DNA from: Candidatus Humimonas hydrogenitrophica
Lineage (GTDB): Bacteria > Gemmatimonadota > Gemmatimonadetes > Palauibacterales > Palauibacteraceae
Length of the DNA stretch: 64,000 nucleotides
Direction of reading: 5' to 3'
Assembly (NCBI GenBank): GCA_947581615.1
Contig: CANPVD010000053.1
Location: forward strand, 25,737-89,736
Made by a program: the position numbers and the translations under genes. This document shows positions 62,923 to 64,000 of this stretch, one piece after another. The notes below the pieces were generated by a model, which worked only from the letters and a program-made list of their open reading frames with translations, was not told where the DNA came from and did not search any database. The first letter of the stretch is position 1; each line of letters opens with the position of its first letter.

Positions 62923-64000
62923 ATGACGACCAGCCCCGGGCGCCTACGCCATGTGGGAGCGAGCCGTGCGCGGTGGATCCGGCGAGAGCTGGTCTCGCTC
63001 GTCGTGCTCGCGGTCGCGATCCCGGCGGGTCTGGAGGCGCAGGGCTACAGCGCCAACGTGCAGGCGGGCGTGGCCTCGGTGGAGCTCCGCCCGCTGGTCC
63101 GTGACAGCGTGCCCGAAGCCACCGTGCCCGGCCAGGGCCTTCTGCGGCGGCTCCCCAGCGGCATCGTGGCGACCTGCATCCCGGGCGAGTACTGCCGGTG
63201 GTACGGGTCGGGCACGGTGCGCTCGCTCACGACCGTGACCCAGGAGATCCACGTGGCCGCCTGGCCAGGGATCCGGGGGCTGGCGGTCCACGCACACCTG
63301 CGCGGCTGGTACGGAAGCGATGGGCAGTGGCCGCTATCGAGTCACAAGCTCGAGGTCATGACGGCCTACCTCAGCTACGATATCTCCCGGTTCCACTTCG
63401 AGGGCGGCCGACAGGACCGATACGACGGCCTGGGTTACCGGAATTACGACGGGCTCTCGGCCCGTTGGGACGGCCTCGAGCCCCTGTCCCTCGAAGCGTA
63501 CGGCGGCTGGTACCTGGCTCCCAACCTGGACGCGCCGCTCACCAGCTCGCTGATCTCGGATGCCGATCCCCTGGCCTCGATCAACGACCGCGGGCTCGTG
63601 TTCGGAGGCGAGATCCGGGCCCACGCGGGTCGCCGCCTCTCCGGTTCGGCGGTCTACCAGCGGGTGATCCGGACCGACCGCCTGGCGCTGTACTCGGAGC
63701 GCGCGGCGCTGACGGCTCACGCCTTCCTCGGGCCCGCCAGCGTGGACCTCTCGGGGCGGTACGACTTCTCCTTCCAGCAGCTCGACCAGGTCCACGCCCG
63801 CGTCTCGGTGCCCATCCGACCGACCCTGGACCTCACGGCCGAGTATCGGCACTACCGTCCCTTCTTCCCCCTGTGGACGATCTGGGGTGCGTTCAACCCG
63901 GTCGGCTACGACGGCGGCAGCGGAAGCCTGGCCTGGCGGGTCCCCTCCCTCGGTCTCGACCTGCAGGCCGGCGGCGGCTACCGCTGGTACGAGAACTCGA
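62923..64000 (+). CDS. Outer-membrane beta-barrel protein (partial, runs off window)
   Basis: At least 359 residues; the frame is open at base 64000. A signal peptide (LVVLAVAIPAGLEAQG) is followed by a stretch with two Cys (TCIPGEYCRWYG), then long runs of alternating polar and aromatic residues typical of outer-membrane strands: LEVMTAYLSYDISRFHFEGG, SLEAYGGWYL, GSAVYQRVIRTDRLALYS and LDLTAEYRHYRPFFPLW. No family name is certain. Next to a nine-haem lipoprotein it is a candidate porin of a porin-cytochrome conduit. The ATG at 62923 has no clear ribosome site. Confidence 0.65.
   Translation, partial: MTTSPGRLRHVGASRARWIRRELVSLVVLAVAIPAGLEAQGYSANVQAGVASVELRPLVRDSVPEATVPGQGLLRRLPSGIVATCIPGEYCRWYGSGTVRSLTTVTQEIHVAAWPGIRGLAVHAHLRGWYGSDGQWPLSSHKLEVMTAYLSYDISRFHFEGGRQDRYDGLGYRNYDGLSARWDGLEPLSLEAYGGWYLAPNLDAPLTSSLISDADPLASINDRGLVFGGEIRAHAGRRLSGSAVYQRVIRTDRLALYSERAALTAHAFLGPASVDLSGRYDFSFQQLDQVHARVSVPIRPTLDLTAEYRHYRPFFPLWTIWGAFNPVGYDGGSGSLAWRVPSLGLDLQAGGGYRWYENS

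Noticed and set aside
1..64000. CRISPR arrays, tRNA or rRNA genes, insertion sequences, prophage
   Set aside because: No regularly spaced repeats, cloverleaf-like segments, transposase motifs or phage genes were seen.

Overview
The window is about 70% GC, densely packed and free of rRNA, tRNA, IS elements and CRISPR. Its gene set suggests a Gram-negative bacterium outside the Proteobacteria, most likely Gemmatimonadota or a close relative. Pointers are the outer-membrane and lipoprotein genes (LpoB-like protein, beta-barrels), several secreted families typical of that group (peptidase-MA/TolB/barrel fusion, GWxTD-like protein), a V/A-type ATPase and very GC-rich third codon positions. The phylum is an inference; no marker gene is present.

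Bases 1-35.5 kb are a mixed chromosomal region. On the minus strand are a partial protoporphyrinogen oxidase, an MFS transporter and a slipin (1-3.3 kb). An MprF-type lysyl-phosphatidylglycerol synthase follows (3.3-6.0 kb). A four-gene envelope operon (10.8 to 6.1 kb, minus) encodes an LpoB-like lipoprotein, a TPR lipoprotein, a COG3014-like lipoprotein and an AsmA-like protein. Then come an SDR oxidoreductase, a Ycf46-like AAA ATPase, pyrophosphatase, an M14 carboxypeptidase, small membrane and PEBP proteins, three secreted proteins of which two are tandem paralogues (17.5-22.4 kb), a metallo-beta-lactamase-fold hydrolase, a 1044-residue surface peptidase/propeller/barrel protein and an M1 aminopeptidase. 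A stress segment (29.5-32.5 kb) holds two UspA-type proteins, and a distant YjbQ-like protein and a PLP decarboxylase complete this part.

Bases 35.5-64 kb form an energy-conservation island. A 12-gene minus-strand operon (47.1 to 35.6 kb) encodes the small, large and cytochrome b subunits of a membrane-bound group 1 [NiFe] hydrogenase, its endopeptidase, HypA, B, F, C, D and E, then a formyltransferase and a crotonase that together look like a two-gene HypX. Divergent from it is a complete nine-gene V/A-type ATPase operon (47.5-55.9 kb). Convergent with that is a minus-strand set (60.6 to 55.8 kb) of a tetraheme cytochrome, a four-haem cytochrome c, a nine-haem membrane cytochrome, a Rieske protein and cytochrome b. 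Divergent again are a nine-haem lipoprotein and a partial outer-membrane beta-barrel (61.3-64 kb). A plausible reading is that H2 electrons enter the quinone pool through the hydrogenase cytochrome b, pass through the Rieske/cytochrome b complex to multihaem cytochromes and perhaps to the cell surface, while the ATPase uses the ion gradient.

The most unusual points are the split HypX-like pair, a HypA without its zinc-finger domain, a HypF without its acylphosphatase domain, and a shared CTGTCGGGA / TCCCGACAG motif in the intergenic regions before the hydrogenase, the cytochromes and a universal stress operon.
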